A stretch of DNA of 19,159 nucleotides from an uncultured Eubacteriales bacterium (GTDB lineage Bacteria > Bacillota > Clostridia > Christensenellales > CAG-314). Both the position numbers and the translations under genes were made by a program. Below, in pieces: positions 1-6,296 of this stretch. The notes under the pieces were generated by a model. That model was not told where the DNA came from, ran no database searches, and saw nothing but the letters and a program-made list of their open reading frames with translations. The first letter of the stretch is position 1, and each line of letters starts with the position of its first letter. The DNA is taken from the NCBI GenBank assembly GCA_948938605.1, contig CARAIG010000055.1:1-19159 (forward strand), given 5' to 3'.

Positions 1-467
1 AATGCATCTACAATGTTCAGGCAAAATGCCACATACGAAACAAACAACGCTTTTTCATTGGAAAGATTGTCGGGCAACTTGTGTACCAGCGAATAGGGCA
101 AGTCAATAAAGTTTTGAAGCAAGCCGTTGCAGTTGTGACCGAGTTCCTGCATATTCGAGCAGTTTTGAATGTCCCCGTCGCGGCATTCGTCGCAACTGTC
201 GCAAGGTATGTACGGTTCGATAACAACTCGGTCTAGTTTTTGCAATAACATCGAATTTTTATCCCCGAGTTCGGATATTGCGCCGACGGCGTTTCTGCCG
301 AATATAAAGGGGTAAACGTGTTTTGCTTCGCCCGTATAAATTGCGTAGTCCGAAGACGACATCAATACTTCTTCGATTTTTACTTTGACTTTGTTTTCGG
401 TCAGAGCCGTAGGACCAAATTCCTGCAAACGCAGTTTTTTCGGTTCATCCAAAATCCAAGCTTTCAT
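1..467 (-). CDS. Zinc-type (MDR) alcohol dehydrogenase-like protein, 3' end off the window
   Basis: Read on the minus strand from ATG at 467, with an ACCTCCG complement (a strong GGAGG site) at 471-477. The 155 visible residues form the N-terminal GroES-like half of a medium-chain dehydrogenase/reductase; the nucleotide-binding half lies beyond base 1. The structural-zinc lobe is intact: C89, C92, C95 and C103 have the canonical C-x2-C-x2-C-x7-C spacing. The catalytic site is atypical. The usual GxCGSD cysteine aligns with S37 in MSSSD, and the usual GHE histidine/glutamate aligns with R58-N59 in GRNAVG. Both changes remove expected catalytic zinc ligands. Substrate is unknown. Family assignment is firm; whether this is an active zinc dehydrogenase is doubtful. 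It diverges from the hydrolase gene at 769. Confidence 0.85.
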   Translation of the reverse strand, partial: MKAWILDEPKKLRLQEFGPTALTENKVKVKIEEVLMSSSDYAIYTGEAKHVYPFIFGRNAVGAISELGDKNSMLLQKLDRVVIEPYIPCDSCDECRDGDIQNCSNMQELGHNCNGLLQNFIDLPYSLVHKLPDNLSNEKALFVSYVAFCLNIVDA

Positions 468-768
468 ATAACCTCCGTTGCGTACAGCATTCGGTAGTCA
501 TTAAAGGTAATTGACCGTATATAATTCAAAACAGTCAGTTGTCGTTTAATGAGTTCCGCTGTATGTACAAGTGTTATTATAGCAAACTTTTAAAAAAAAA
601 TCTACCTTTTTTAAAATATAGTTGCAAAGGTAATAAAAACGTCACAATGTGACAAGATCTGCCAAATCGGCTTGTGAGTTAAGTTGACAATTTGTTGAAG
701 GAAGTATTAAAATGGAAAGGGTCTTAAACGGGCATAAATTTGTGTCGTTTTAAATAGGGGGTTTTGTT
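468..768. promoter_or_regulatory. Divergent intergenic region with promoters and a small palindrome
   Basis: There is no gene in this 301-bp gap. A TATAAT on the minus strand (complement of 576-581) could serve the dehydrogenase, though no good -35 box is visible. A perfect palindrome with a one-base centre, GTCACA-A-TGTGAC, lies at 641-653 between the two divergent promoters and could be an operator. TTGACA at 684-689, followed by an AT-rich TATTAAAAT around 705-713, is a candidate promoter for the downstream hydrolase; the exact -10 is ambiguous (15 or 17 bp spacing). Confidence 0.45.
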
Positions 769-1419
769 ATGAAAATTCAGTATTTGGGACATTCTTGTTT
801 TAGGTTAATAAGCGAAATGGGTACAACTGTGGTATGCGATCCGTATTCGTCGGATATGGTAGGGCTAAATATGCCTGCTGTGCGTTGCGACGTAGTTACA
901 ATGTCGCATCATCACAACGATCACGATTGTATGGACAATATTTTAGGTTCGCCTGCCGAATTGGATACGGAAGTAACTTGCTGTGCCGACGACTTTGCAA
1001 TAAAGTCTTTTACAACGTTCCACGACGACGAAAAGGGCGCAAAACGCGGCAATAACCTTGTTTTTGCATTTAACGTTGACGGGCTTAACATTGTGCATAT
1101 GGGGGACATCGGTTGCAGGGATGCGGCAATCGTCCAAAATATTTACGGCTGCGACGTGCTTATGTTGCCTGTGGGCGGAGTGTACACTGTGGATGCCGAA
1201 GGCGCAAAGTGGTATGTCGACAAAGTAAAGCCTAAAATTGTATTGCCTATGCACTATATGACGGATGACCACAAGTTTACGCTTAATTCTATTGACGGAT
1301 TTTTGTCGCTGTTTGACAAATCACAAGTAAAGCGTTTGCAGTCGGACAGTCTTACCTTATACGACGTGCCCGACAATAACACAATGCAAATAGTAACTTT
1401 GCAAATGTATGTAGATTAA
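769..1419 (+). CDS. Metallo-beta-lactamase-fold hydrolase, UlaG/UPF0173-like
   Basis: A 216-residue metal-dependent hydrolase, probably cytoplasmic (no signal peptide or membrane segment). The starting MKIQYLGHSCFRL is typical of the UlaG-like branch of the metallo-beta-lactamase fold. Metal-binding motifs are visible: SHHHNDHD at residues 46-53, HMGDIG at 110-115 (HxGD), and the late MHY histidine at 162 following KPKIVLP. The length matches the family, about 210-230 residues. The start is supported by an AGGGGG stretch about 8 bp upstream. UlaG itself is an L-ascorbate-6-phosphate lactonase, but most relatives in Gram-positive bacteria have no proven substrate, and no ascorbate uptake genes are near, so the specific reaction is not assigned. 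It lies 68 bp before the ZIP transporter. Confidence 0.9.
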   Translation: MKIQYLGHSCFRLISEMGTTVVCDPYSSDMVGLNMPAVRCDVVTMSHHHNDHDCMDNILGSPAELDTEVTCCADDFAIKSFTTFHDDEKGAKRGNNLVFAFNVDGLNIVHMGDIGCRDAAIVQNIYGCDVLMLPVGGVYTVDAEGAKWYVDKVKPKIVLPMHYMTDDHKFTLNSIDGFLSLFDKSQVKRLQSDSLTLYDVPDNNTMQIVTLQMYVD

Positions 1420-1448
1420 CATTTGTCGAAATTTGTCTTTCCGTCCGC

Positions 1449-1477
1449 TTGCGTTTTTTATTGAGGCGGTATATAAT
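1449..1477 (+). promoter_or_regulatory. Candidate promoter TTGCGT-N17-TATAAT for the ZIP gene
   Basis: TTGCGT at 1449-1454 and a perfect TATAAT at 1472-1477 are separated by exactly 17 bp. The predicted start of transcription (about 1484) is only about 4 bases before the best ATG at 1488, which would give an almost leaderless messenger. Confidence 0.45.
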
Positions 1478-1487
1478 ACACACTGTT

Positions 1488-2348
1488 ATGGATTATTTGG
1501 CTATTATTGTAATAACGTTAATATCGGGCGTTGTAGGCACAGGCTTAGGCGGACTTGTAGGAGTGCTGCTTAAACGTGACAGTAACAAAATCGTAAGTTT
1601 GTTGCTGTCCTTTGCCGCGGGAATAATGCTTGCCGTTGTATGTTTCGACTTGATGACCGAGCCGTTGGATATGATGAAGTCAGGCACCGTTCCGCAATTT
1701 ACCCCTTGGATTGTGGTTGTTGCCGTATCCGCAGGATATGCGTTGGTGTATTTGCTTAACTTTATAATAGACAAACGAACCAACCGCGAAGTAAAACACA
1801 TAGACGAACATCATCCGCAAACCGCCGACGACCTTGACGAACTTATCCACGCCGATCACTATCATTCCCACAAGGATTCCAAAAATAATCTTTTTATTGC
1901 GGGTTTGGTAATGATGTTTGCAATAGCCTTGCACAATTTGCCCGAAGGTATGGTAATTGGCGCTTCGTATGCTTTGACGGATGACCTTGTATCAAACTTG
2001 TTTAGCGGCAGCGGTTTTATAATGGCAATAGTAATAGGTTTGCACAATGTTCCCGAAGGAATGGCGGTGTCCGTACCCCTTGTTTCGGGCGGAATGGGGC
2101 GCGTAAAGGCAACATTGCTTACCGCTTTGTCGGGGTTGCCTACGGTATTCGGCGCGCTTATAGGGTACGCAATAGGCGGCATTAGCGATATGATGTTGGT
2201 AATTTCGTTGGGATTTGCCAGCGGTGCAATGTTGTATGTAGTATTCGGTGAATTATTGCCGGAATCTATATTAATGTGGAAAAGTAAATTGCCCGCGTTG
2301 GCGTTGTTTGTGGGCGTTTTGGCAGGCTTTTTGCTTGTTGCGTTTTAG
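1488..2348 (+). CDS. ZIP family divalent metal transporter
   Basis: A 286-residue integral membrane protein that would import Zn2+ or a related divalent metal across the cytoplasmic membrane. The protein is built of hydrophobic segments with the two ZIP signature helices: HNLPEG at residues 149-154 and HNVPEG at 186-191, plus ELLPES at 255-260. A histidine-rich cytoplasmic loop (HADHYHSHKD at 121-130) lies between helices 3 and 4, as usual for the family. Length is normal. I chose ATG 1488 rather than a TTG at 1449 because the upstream 13 residues are not hydrophobic or conserved-looking and overlap a good promoter. No close Shine-Dalgarno is present for ATG 1488; GAGGCGGT at 1463-1470 is 17 nt away. 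Metal specificity cannot be told from sequence. Confidence 0.92.
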   Translation: MDYLAIIVITLISGVVGTGLGGLVGVLLKRDSNKIVSLLLSFAAGIMLAVVCFDLMTEPLDMMKSGTVPQFTPWIVVVAVSAGYALVYLLNFIIDKRTNREVKHIDEHHPQTADDLDELIHADHYHSHKDSKNNLFIAGLVMMFAIALHNLPEGMVIGASYALTDDLVSNLFSGSGFIMAIVIGLHNVPEGMAVSVPLVSGGMGRVKATLLTALSGLPTVFGALIGYAIGGISDMMLVISLGFASGAMLYVVFGELLPESILMWKSKLPALALFVGVLAGFLLVAF

Positions 2349-2375
2349 CGTTACGGAAAATTTGCGTCAAGATAA

Positions 2376-2404
2376 TTGACAACGGTGCAAAAACAATATA
2401 TAAT
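2376..2404 (+). promoter_or_regulatory. Consensus sigma-70 promoter for the tRNA-Thr genes
   Basis: TTGACA at 2376-2381 and TATAAT at 2399-2404 with exactly 17 bp between them: both boxes are perfect consensus. Predicted start is near 2411. It reads into the truncated tRNA fragment and the intact tRNA-Thr, as expected for a stable RNA operon. Confidence 0.85.
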
Positions 2405-2470
2405 TATTGGGCTATGGTGATGTGTATGCTTACACTCGGCTAATGGCAAATTGGTTTATTTAATATTTTT

Positions 2471-2510
2471 GCTGATGTGGCACAGTCGGTAGCGCACCGC
2501 CTTGGTAAGG
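2471..2510 (+). pseudogene. Truncated tRNA-Thr (5' half only)
   Basis: Bases 2471-2510 match the 5' half of a tRNA: acceptor strand GCTGATG, a complete D arm (GGCACAGTCGGTAGCGCAC) and the anticodon stem/loop through CCTTGGTAAGG, giving a GGT anticodon. The sequence then stops matching. No TGG/T-psi-C arm (GGTTC) and no 3' acceptor strand CATCAGC are found in the next 60 bases. The break falls in the 3' side of the anticodon stem. The 2511-2572 remainder contains a GAGGG/CCCTC hairpin (2528-2542) and GCGTCC/GGACGC arms (2534-2539, 2554-2559) but no tRNA half. It looks like the scar of a past integration or deletion. Confidence 0.7.
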
Positions 2511-2572
2511 ATAAACAGCAGCCAAACGAGGGCGCGTCCCTCTCGCAAAAAATGGACGCAAAAACTTAATAC

Positions 2573-2648
<76 letters not shown>

Positions 2649-2649
2649 C

Positions 2650-2675
2650 AAAACCACCAGATTTGGTGGTTTTTT
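2650..2675 (+). terminator. Intrinsic terminator after tRNA-Thr
   Basis: AAAACCACCA (2650-2659) pairs with TGGTGGTTTT (2664-2673) around a 4-nt loop and runs into a T tract. It ends the tRNA transcript. Confidence 0.85.
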
Positions 2676-2724
2676 CTTTGTTTTTACCCCTAAATACGGC
2701 TATCGAAAAAACGTCCGAAAAAAA

Positions 2725-2971
2725 GGTAGTCAAAAGTCAGTCAAATGGTAGTCAGAAAATCAATGAATATTACAGTCAAAATCATACCACTCCCGCCGCC
2801 GTTTGTCAATCGTTCTAAAACTGCCTAAAACGCCCTAATTCTGCCCTTGTGGTAGTCAATGGTAACCAAAGAAACGTCCGAATTTTTTGCCTTTCGGCGT
2901 TTGTGGGTAGCACAAAGAAAATCGCAAGTCAACGGAAAAAATTATTGCTTAAAACTTTATAATGGTAGTCA
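2725..2971 (+). repeat. Four GGTAGTCA direct repeats
   Basis: Exact 8-mers at 2725-2732, 2747-2754, 2851-2858 and 2964-2971, all in the same orientation, with spacings of 22, 104 and 113 bp. Four copies in about 250 bp next to a tRNA gene suggest protein-binding sites, for example arm-type sites of a tyrosine recombinase or iterons. No cognate protein is identified. Confidence 0.6.
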
Positions 2972-3129
2972 GAGCCGAATGGGTGCATAACCTGTTCGGC
3001 TTTTTTTGTTATGCAATATTTTTTTCTGATTCGTTGACTTCCGTGTAACCTTCCGTTATTGAAACTAAATTTTTGCTTTTCTCCGTGCTACCGATTGAAG
3101 TTGCCGAAAGGCAAAAAATCAAATTCGGA
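2877..3129. repeat. Long imperfect inverted repeat flanking the leader core
   Basis: ATTTTTTGCCTTTCGGC (2882-2898) is the exact reverse complement of 3103-3119. The match extends outward (TCCGAATTT at 2877-2885 with AAATTCGGA at 3121-3129, offset by a 5-nt gap) and inward (GGTAGCAC at 2906-2913 with GTGCTACC at 3085-3092, then GAAAA with TTTTC). Each arm is about 45-53 nt and they enclose about 155 bp. Confidence 0.8.
2973..3014 (+). terminator. Terminator/attenuator with two interlocked stems
   Basis: Stem 1 pairs AGCCGAA (2973-2979) with TTCGGCT (2995-3001), followed by TTTTTTT: a normal intrinsic terminator. Stem 2 pairs GCATAAC (2985-2991) with GTTATGC (3008-3014), followed by AATATTTTTTT. 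The 5' strand of stem 2 lies in the loop of stem 1 and its 3' strand lies downstream, so the two form a pseudoknot or compete. A TATAAT at 2958-2963 would start RNA almost at the first stem. Confidence 0.55.
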
Positions 3130-3140
3130 GGTATCCAAAA

Positions 3141-3407
3141 ATGAAAGAAAAAGTTACTACCCAAGAGAATGAAAGAAAGTTCTATCTTTCGGAGTTCTCC
3201 TACTTCGACGGAGAGTTCGATGTTACGTTCAATATCGTTGACGTGAATTTCGACCGTCAGACTGTTACCGTTGCCATCACCCGTGCGGGGCGTATTAGTC
3301 AAGACACGTTCGACCTGCTTCGTGATAAAGAGGGAAAACTGTATTTCGAGTACGGTTTATTCTATGAAAATAAAATCGCACTTGACGACTTCACGGAGGA
3401 AAACTGA
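3141..3407 (+). CDS. Hypothetical 88-aa protein, first gene of the plus-strand operon
   Basis: A small acidic soluble protein of 88 residues with an ATG preceded by TCGGAGG about 9 bp upstream. The middle part (FDVTFNIVDVNFDRQTVTVAITRAG, residues about 26-50) alternates hydrophobic and polar residues, suggesting a beta-rich fold. No signal peptide, membrane segment or known motif. I do not recognise the family. It sits one base before the sigma-like gene and opens a tightly packed operon, so it is probably co-regulated with the PcfK/PcfJ cargo genes. Confidence 0.75.
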   Translation: MKEKVTTQENERKFYLSEFSYFDGEFDVTFNIVDVNFDRQTVTVAITRAGRISQDTFDLLRDKEGKLYFEYGLFYENKIALDDFTEEN

Positions 3408-3408
3408 A

Positions 3409-4032
3409 ATGAGCAATAACAGAATACTTAATTTCAGCGTTCTCCAAGAAGAAATCACGCCCGATAATGTGCTTACAATGTCGGAACATTTGGCGTTTTT
3501 GGAAGTGCGTTACCAGATAGGATTTATGGGTAGCCGTATGCAGAAAATGTATGCCGACCTATATTCCGATATAAAGAACAAGCACAATAAAAATCACGTT
3601 TTCAGCGACGGTTACGATTTGGTACAGGAAGGCGCGTTATTCCTTTGCGAGCATTACGGAAAGCATTTGGACGACGTTTTGGGCTATTCCAAGAAAGGAA
3701 AGCAAATAACCGTTCGGATCGCCTGTATGAAAAAGATGATGAAACTCATAAACCGCAAGACGAGCGATTATTACCGCAGTATAAGCGTTGACGTTTTAAC
3801 GCCGGCAGACGAGCCGTATATCGAAATAAAAGAAGAAACGCCGCAGGACTACACCCTTGTAGATAAAATAATCGAAAGTCTTAATTTAACGGAGAATATG
3901 CGCGTCGCTCTCGAATGTCGTATGTCCGGATTGAGTTATCCCGAAATCGGACGAATACTTGAAAGAGTGCAATCCACCGTGTTTGAGTATTTTATAAAAA
4001 TGCGTCAGAGATACACGGCTATTTACGGTTAA
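3409..4032 (+). CDS. Sigma-factor-like protein with C-terminal helix-turn-helix
   Basis: A 207-residue protein starting at ATG 3409, next to the stop of the preceding gene (TGA at 3405-3407), with GGAGG at 3396-3400. An in-frame upstream start (3271) would overlap the previous gene and is rejected. The middle (YDLVQEGALFLCEHYGKHLD, about residues 65-84) resembles sigma region 2 type sequence seen in mobile-element sigma-like proteins. The C-terminal 45 residues (ALECRMSGLSYPEIGRILE and following) have the form of a region 4 helix-turn-helix: a hydrophobic stretch, then YPEIG, then a recognition helix. It probably binds DNA and helps transcribe the element. A true sigma activity is inferred, not shown. 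Confidence 0.7.
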   Translation: MSNNRILNFSVLQEEITPDNVLTMSEHLAFLEVRYQIGFMGSRMQKMYADLYSDIKNKHNKNHVFSDGYDLVQEGALFLCEHYGKHLDDVLGYSKKGKQITVRIACMKKMMKLINRKTSDYYRSISVDVLTPADEPYIEIKEETPQDYTLVDKIIESLNLTENMRVALECRMSGLSYPEIGRILERVQSTVFEYFIKMRQRYTAIYG

Positions 4033-4053
4033 AAAGATAAGGAGCGAAACACT

Positions 4054-4569
4054 ATGATTTACAAATTTTTCGAGAACGTCAACAGCATTGAAGAACTGAA
4101 ACGGCAATATAAAACGCTTGCCTTTAAGCATCACCCCGACCGCGGCGGAAAAGTCGAAGATATGCAACGCATCAACGCCGAGTATGACGAACTTTATAAG
4201 CGCGTCAAAAACATACACGAAACAGCCGACGGTAAGACCTATGAGAAAAAGCAAGCCGAAAGCGCCGATAACGATATGCCCGATAAATTCAAAGATATTA
4301 TCAACGCCATTATAAACTTCGATTGCGTGATAGAACTTTGCGGATCGTGGTTATGGGTATTTAAGGCTTACGAATACAGACAGCAATTAAAGGATTTGGG
4401 CTTCTTCTACTGCTCTAACAAAAAAGCGTGGGCTTGGACGGATAACCCGTCAAACAATAAATTCCACTTATCGCTTGACGATATACGGCGGCTGCACGGC
4501 TCAGAAATCATCAAAGGCGACGACGAGAAAACGGCTAAACAAAAATTACAGATACAAGGAGCGAAATAA
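4054..4569 (+). CDS. J-domain (DnaJ-like) protein
   Basis: A 171-residue cytoplasmic protein. Residues 1-55 form a J-domain with the diagnostic HPD at 27-29 (FKHHPDRGG), a basic helix II before it and a helix III after it, so it should stimulate an Hsp70 (DnaK). It lacks the G/F region and the zinc-finger domain of true DnaJ. The C-terminal part (GSWLWVFKAYEYRQQLKDLGF, then CSNKKAWAWTD) is a tryptophan-rich small domain often joined to J-domains in plasmid, phage and integrative-element proteins. RBS AAGGAG at 4038-4043. Its stop overlaps the next start as TAATG. Role in the element is unknown. Confidence 0.85.
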   Translation: MIYKFFENVNSIEELKRQYKTLAFKHHPDRGGKVEDMQRINAEYDELYKRVKNIHETADGKTYEKKQAESADNDMPDKFKDIINAIINFDCVIELCGSWLWVFKAYEYRQQLKDLGFFYCSNKKAWAWTDNPSNNKFHLSLDDIRRLHGSEIIKGDDEKTAKQKLQIQGAK

Positions 4570-4775
4570 TGAACGGATTAAAAACGCAGGCTTACATAAA
4601 TTCTTTGAACGTCGGGAAAATAAAGCCCGAAGTAAAAGACGAAATAACGGTGCTTGAAAAGGTCGGAGATAACGACTTCATTGTGGACTATAAAGGCGTG
4701 AAATGCCACGCTATATTCAACTACTTTGTATGCGCCTACTTCGCAGACGATATTTACGGGAAGGTTGCAAATTGA
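4569..4775 (+). CDS. Hypothetical 68-aa protein
   Basis: The start ATG (4569) overlaps the stop of the J-domain gene (TAATG), with AAGGAGCG just upstream, which indicates translational coupling. The protein is small and soluble. Its second half (DFIVDYKGVKCHAIFNYFVCAYFADDIYG) looks like a compact alpha/beta domain. No known family was recognised. The TGA stop overlaps the TTG start of the following gene. Confidence 0.65.
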   Translation: MNGLKTQAYINSLNVGKIKPEVKDEITVLEKVGDNDFIVDYKGVKCHAIFNYFVCAYFADDIYGKVAN

Positions 4776-5002
4776 AAGATTACGGTTACAAAGTATGCTA
4801 TCGAAAACTCGGCACAACTAAACTGAAAATTTATCTCGTTACGAATACTTACGACGGTGCAATCTGGAACGTCCGATGGTACGAAAAACAAGTACCGCCC
4901 GACAGAAAAACGCATAAGCCGTTGGAAAACGTAACTTGGCTGATTATACCTATTAAAAACTTTATCGAATACAAGCGTCTATGGCGCGGCTGTCCGTTCT
5001 GA
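4772..5002 (+). CDS. Hypothetical 76-aa basic protein, TTG start
   Basis: I place the start at TTG 4772, which overlaps the preceding stop (TTGA) and has GGGAAGG about 9 bp upstream. An earlier ATG at 4703 in the same frame would run inside the previous gene through an arginine-rich out-of-frame stretch and is unlikely. The protein is basic, with YKVCYRKLGTTKLKIYLVTNTYDGAIW and a hydrophobic WLIIPI patch, and probably beta-rich. Function unknown. The stop codon lies in the loop of a terminator hairpin. Confidence 0.6.
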   Translation: MKDYGYKVCYRKLGTTKLKIYLVTNTYDGAIWNVRWYEKQVPPDRKTHKPLENVTWLIIPIKNFIEYKRLWRGCPF

Positions 5003-5019
5003 TACGAACGGGCTTTTTT
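4992..5019 (+). terminator. Intrinsic terminator overlapping the 76-aa gene end
   Basis: GTCCGTTC (4992-4999) pairs with GAACGGGC (5006-5013, one G-T pair) around a 6-nt loop that contains the TGA stop, followed by TTTTTT. It splits the operon and could reduce transcription of the PcfK/PcfJ part. Confidence 0.8.
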
Positions 5020-5057
5020 AATTTACAGATAAAATCAATTATAAGGAGATTCCGAAA

Positions 5058-5264
5058 ATGAAAATATCAAATGACAAACTTTACTACCTTTGCAACAAGT
5101 ATCAATGGTTTACAAACGGCGACTGCGGACAGTATCGAACATTCTTTGACCGCAACAAGCAAGGCGCAAGCCTTGAAACTTTGGCAACGATTATTTGGAT
5201 ATGTTCGTCCGGTTGGAGTGAGCAGGACATTTTGAAAATCTTACAACAGGAGTGTGATTTATAA
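5058..5264 (+). CDS. Hypothetical 68-aa protein
   Basis: ATG 5058 has TAAGGAGATT just upstream. The 68-residue protein (DKLYYLCNKYQWFTNGDCGQ at the start, then a helical region ending WSEQDILKILQQECDL) is soluble and of no recognised family. The spacing of Cys and Trp residues suggests a small folded domain rather than a random frame. Its TAA overlaps the ATG of the pcfK-like gene (TAATG), so the two are translationally coupled; small proteins in this position are common before PcfK in conjugative-element clusters. Confidence 0.7.
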   Translation: MKISNDKLYYLCNKYQWFTNGDCGQYRTFFDRNKQGASLETLATIIWICSSGWSEQDILKILQQECDL

Positions 5265-6292
5265 TGGCAGAATTGAATTTGACCGCAAAAGGCACGGAAC
5301 AGGAACGCATACTTGCTTACTTGCAAGAAAACGCGAGCGACGTTTTGACCGAGAAAATCAACAACGGAACGCCCTTTGAGAAAGACGGGAAAACGCTTAT
5401 CAACAAAAAGACGCTTGACGGCTTTATAAAATTTGCTTGCGACGAAGCGCGTAAGCAAGCGGAAAAAGGCGCTCGGTCGGCTTGCATTGACGACGCTACC
5501 GTTTTCGGTTGGGCTATCCACTACTTTGAAGAAGAAAGTATCGAAGGCGCGCTTTATAACGAGGACGGCACGGAATTTAAGCCGACGGTAAAACCCGTTC
5601 AGAAACCCGAAGTTAAAAAGGTCGAGCCAAAAAAGCCTGCGCAACAGCAGGCGTCTTTATGGGATATGCTTGACGCTACCGAAAAGCAAAGCGTGAACGA
5701 AAAAGCCGCCGAACAGCCCGTCGATAATTCCGATGAAGATGATGACGACGACCAGCCCACACCCGAAGAAGTGGAAATACTTGCCGAAATAGCCGAGCAG
5801 GGACAGGAAGAAAAGCCAGTGCCGAAACAAGGCAGCCCTATGTATCAACACTATATGAGCATACAGGCGCAGTACCCCGACAGCATCATTGCTTACCGTT
5901 TAGGCGACTTCTACGAAGTGTTTGGCGATAACGCCGTTAAGATTGCCGAAGAACTTGATTTGACGCTTACAGGGCGAGATTGCGGGCTTGACGAGCGCGT
6001 TCCTATGGTTGGCTTTCCTTATCACGCCGCCGACGTTTATATCGCTAAAATCGTACAGCGCGGATATAAGATAGCCGTTGCCGAAGATTTGAATACGGTG
6101 CGTGAAATTGCCGTAGATAAATCCGAAACCATTATAGATGCGGATACGGGCGAAGTTATAAGCGATACTCCTACTCCGAGAGAATCGGAAACGGATATAC
6201 TTGCGCACGAGCGTGAAATAGCAAAAGCGTTTGACAAAGAAGCGTTAATCAAACTTTCCGATCTACTCGGAAACATATTTACGTTGGGGTGA
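5264..6292 (+). CDS. pcfK: PcfK-like protein fused to a MutS N-terminal (domain I) module
   Basis: A 342-residue two-part protein. Residues 1-105 match the PcfK-like family (LTAKGTEQERILAYLQENAS, KDGKTLINKKTLDGFIKFAC, GWAIHYFEEESIEG), known from pCF10-type conjugative plasmids and many Firmicutes integrative elements; its molecular role is not established. Residues about 106-188 are a Pro/Glu/Asp-rich linker with a DEDDDDD run at 157-163. Residues about 191-278 match MutS domain I: PMYQHYMSIQAQYPD, then GDFYEVFGDNA with the mismatch-reading F-x-E (F216, E218), then VPMVGFPYHA. The MutS ATPase and clamp domains are absent, so it may bind DNA but cannot perform mismatch repair alone. It directly precedes pcfJ. 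Confidence 0.85.
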   Translation: MAELNLTAKGTEQERILAYLQENASDVLTEKINNGTPFEKDGKTLINKKTLDGFIKFACDEARKQAEKGARSACIDDATVFGWAIHYFEEESIEGALYNEDGTEFKPTVKPVQKPEVKKVEPKKPAQQQASLWDMLDATEKQSVNEKAAEQPVDNSDEDDDDDQPTPEEVEILAEIAEQGQEEKPVPKQGSPMYQHYMSIQAQYPDSIIAYRLGDFYEVFGDNAVKIAEELDLTLTGRDCGLDERVPMVGFPYHAADVYIAKIVQRGYKIAVAEDLNTVREIAVDKSETIIDADTGEVISDTPTPRESETDILAHEREIAKAFDKEALIKLSDLLGNIFTLG

Positions 6293-6296
6293 AATT

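Larger units (their letters stand above)
2676..3140. other. 465-bp non-coding left end of the element: repeats and structured leader
   Basis: No credible gene is present. The region holds four direct GGTAGTCA copies (2725, 2747, 2851, 2964), a direct AAACGTCCGAA repeat (2709-2719 and 2872-2882), a long imperfect inverted repeat (2877-2921 against 3077-3129), a terminator-like stem interlocked with a second stem (2973-3014), a TATAAT at 2958-2963 without a clear -35, and a TTGACT at 3034-3039. The right arm of the inverted repeat ends at the Shine-Dalgarno of the first gene. The content fits an integrase arm-site region combined with a regulated leader, but this is inference. Confidence 0.6.

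Noticed and set aside
2511..2572. Possible intron splitting the first tRNA-Thr
   Set aside because: The 3' half matching GCTGATG (CATCAGC) does not follow; the next sequence is a complete separate tRNA with a different acceptor stem.
3271..3408. Upstream start for the sigma-like gene
   Set aside because: It would overlap the preceding gene by 137 bp, and a strong GGAGG favours ATG 3409.
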